Assembly: GCA_017935525.1 (NCBI GenBank)
Contig: JAGBHJ010000101.1
Coordinates: 1 to 5,351, forward strand
Origin: Clostridia bacterium
GTDB lineage: Bacteria > Bacillota > Clostridia > HGM11327
Direction of reading: 5' to 3'
Length of the DNA stretch: 5,351 bases
Positions 5,174 through 5,351 of the stretch are shown here, piece after piece. How positions within the stretch are numbered: position 1 is the stretch's first letter; each line of letters begins with the position of its first letter. Below the pieces are notes generated by a model. That model had not been told where the DNA came from. It saw only the letters and a list, made by a program, of their open reading frames with translations, and searched no databases. A program made the position numbers and the translations under genes.

Positions 5174-5351
5174 ATGATGAATCAAAGCGGCGATGATAAG
5201 ATCATATACTTTATAAGACACGCAAGAGATGATAGCCGCTTCAGAGGTGGATGGAGTCGCAGACCGCTGATATACAGCGGATTTGAGCAGGCAAAGCAGC
5301 TGGCAGAAAAAATACAGGAAAACTCCATGGAGATGAACATTTCCACCATCA
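5174..5351 (+). CDS. Histidine phosphatase family protein, N-terminal part (cut by right edge)
   Basis: Fifty-nine codons are visible. After a short polar lead, IIYFIRHARDDSRFRGGW (10-27) carries the RH signature (R15-H16) of the histidine-acid phosphatase/phosphoglycerate-mutase superfamily; H16 would be the phospho-accepting histidine. The usual RHG is RHA here, and the RDD...RGGWS..PL..SG..QA.QLA pattern is one I recall from a bacterial subgroup annotated only as histidine phosphatase. The helix E38-I47 (EQAKQLAEKI) matches the conserved helix after the first strand. The substrate cannot be judged from this fragment; small phosphorylated metabolites are typical. It is transcribed divergently from the deacetylase across about 185 nt, has its own extended -10 promoter, and is not part of the minus-strand operons. 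No signal peptide is seen. Confidence 0.85.
   Translation, partial: MMNQSGDDKIIYFIRHARDDSRFRGGWSRRPLIYSGFEQAKQLAEKIQENSMEMNISTI

Noticed and set aside
1..5351. tRNA, rRNA, riboswitch, CRISPR array, insertion sequence or integration site
   Set aside because: No direct repeats, transposase or recombinase motifs, or recognisable RNA folds were seen, and coding genes fill almost all of the window.

Overview
The window looks like chromosomal DNA from a Firmicutes-type anaerobe, most likely a gut or animal-associated clostridium of the Oscillospiraceae/Lachnospiraceae kind. This rests on the strong AAGGAGG-type ribosome binding sites, GTG starts, a PdaB/YlxY-type (sporulation-associated) polysaccharide deacetylase, a Clostridia-style two-OB-fold SSB-like protein and an intracellular GH29 fucosidase. 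The assignment comes from protein resemblance recalled from memory, not from a search. No RNA gene, mobile element, CRISPR array or attachment site is visible.

Six genes lie on the minus strand and one, cut by the right edge, on the plus strand. Reading in the direction of minus-strand transcription: (1) at 5351-5174 a histidine-phosphatase gene points the other way, out of the window; (2) at 4988-4185 is a membrane-anchored PdaB-like polysaccharide deacetylase; (3) at 4156-3524, 28 nt further on, is a tandem OB-fold SSB-like protein; (4) at 3534-3495 are a near-consensus vegetative promoter and a perfect 7-bp inverted repeat covering its -10 box; (5) from that promoter run an SGNH/GDSL hydrolase (3467-2850), a GH29 alpha-L-fucosidase (2833-1523), a small protein joining a Cys/His zinc-binding-like motif to three membrane segments (1521-1057), and a YkvI-like multi-spanning membrane protein (993 to beyond position 1).

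The second block reads as one regulated operon. The spacings are 16 nt, 1 nt and 63 nt, and no terminator of normal quality is seen between the genes. The esterase and fucosidase lack signal peptides, so both should work in the cytoplasm on imported, probably acylated, fucosylated sugars. The membrane genes may take part in uptake or sensing, but that is only inference from position. The most interesting items are the operator-like repeat at the sugar-gene promoter, the zinc-motif/three-TM protein translationally linked to the fucosidase, and the placement of an uncharacterised YkvI-like transporter behind two carbohydrate enzymes. I saw nothing that amounts to a clearly new defence or mobile system.
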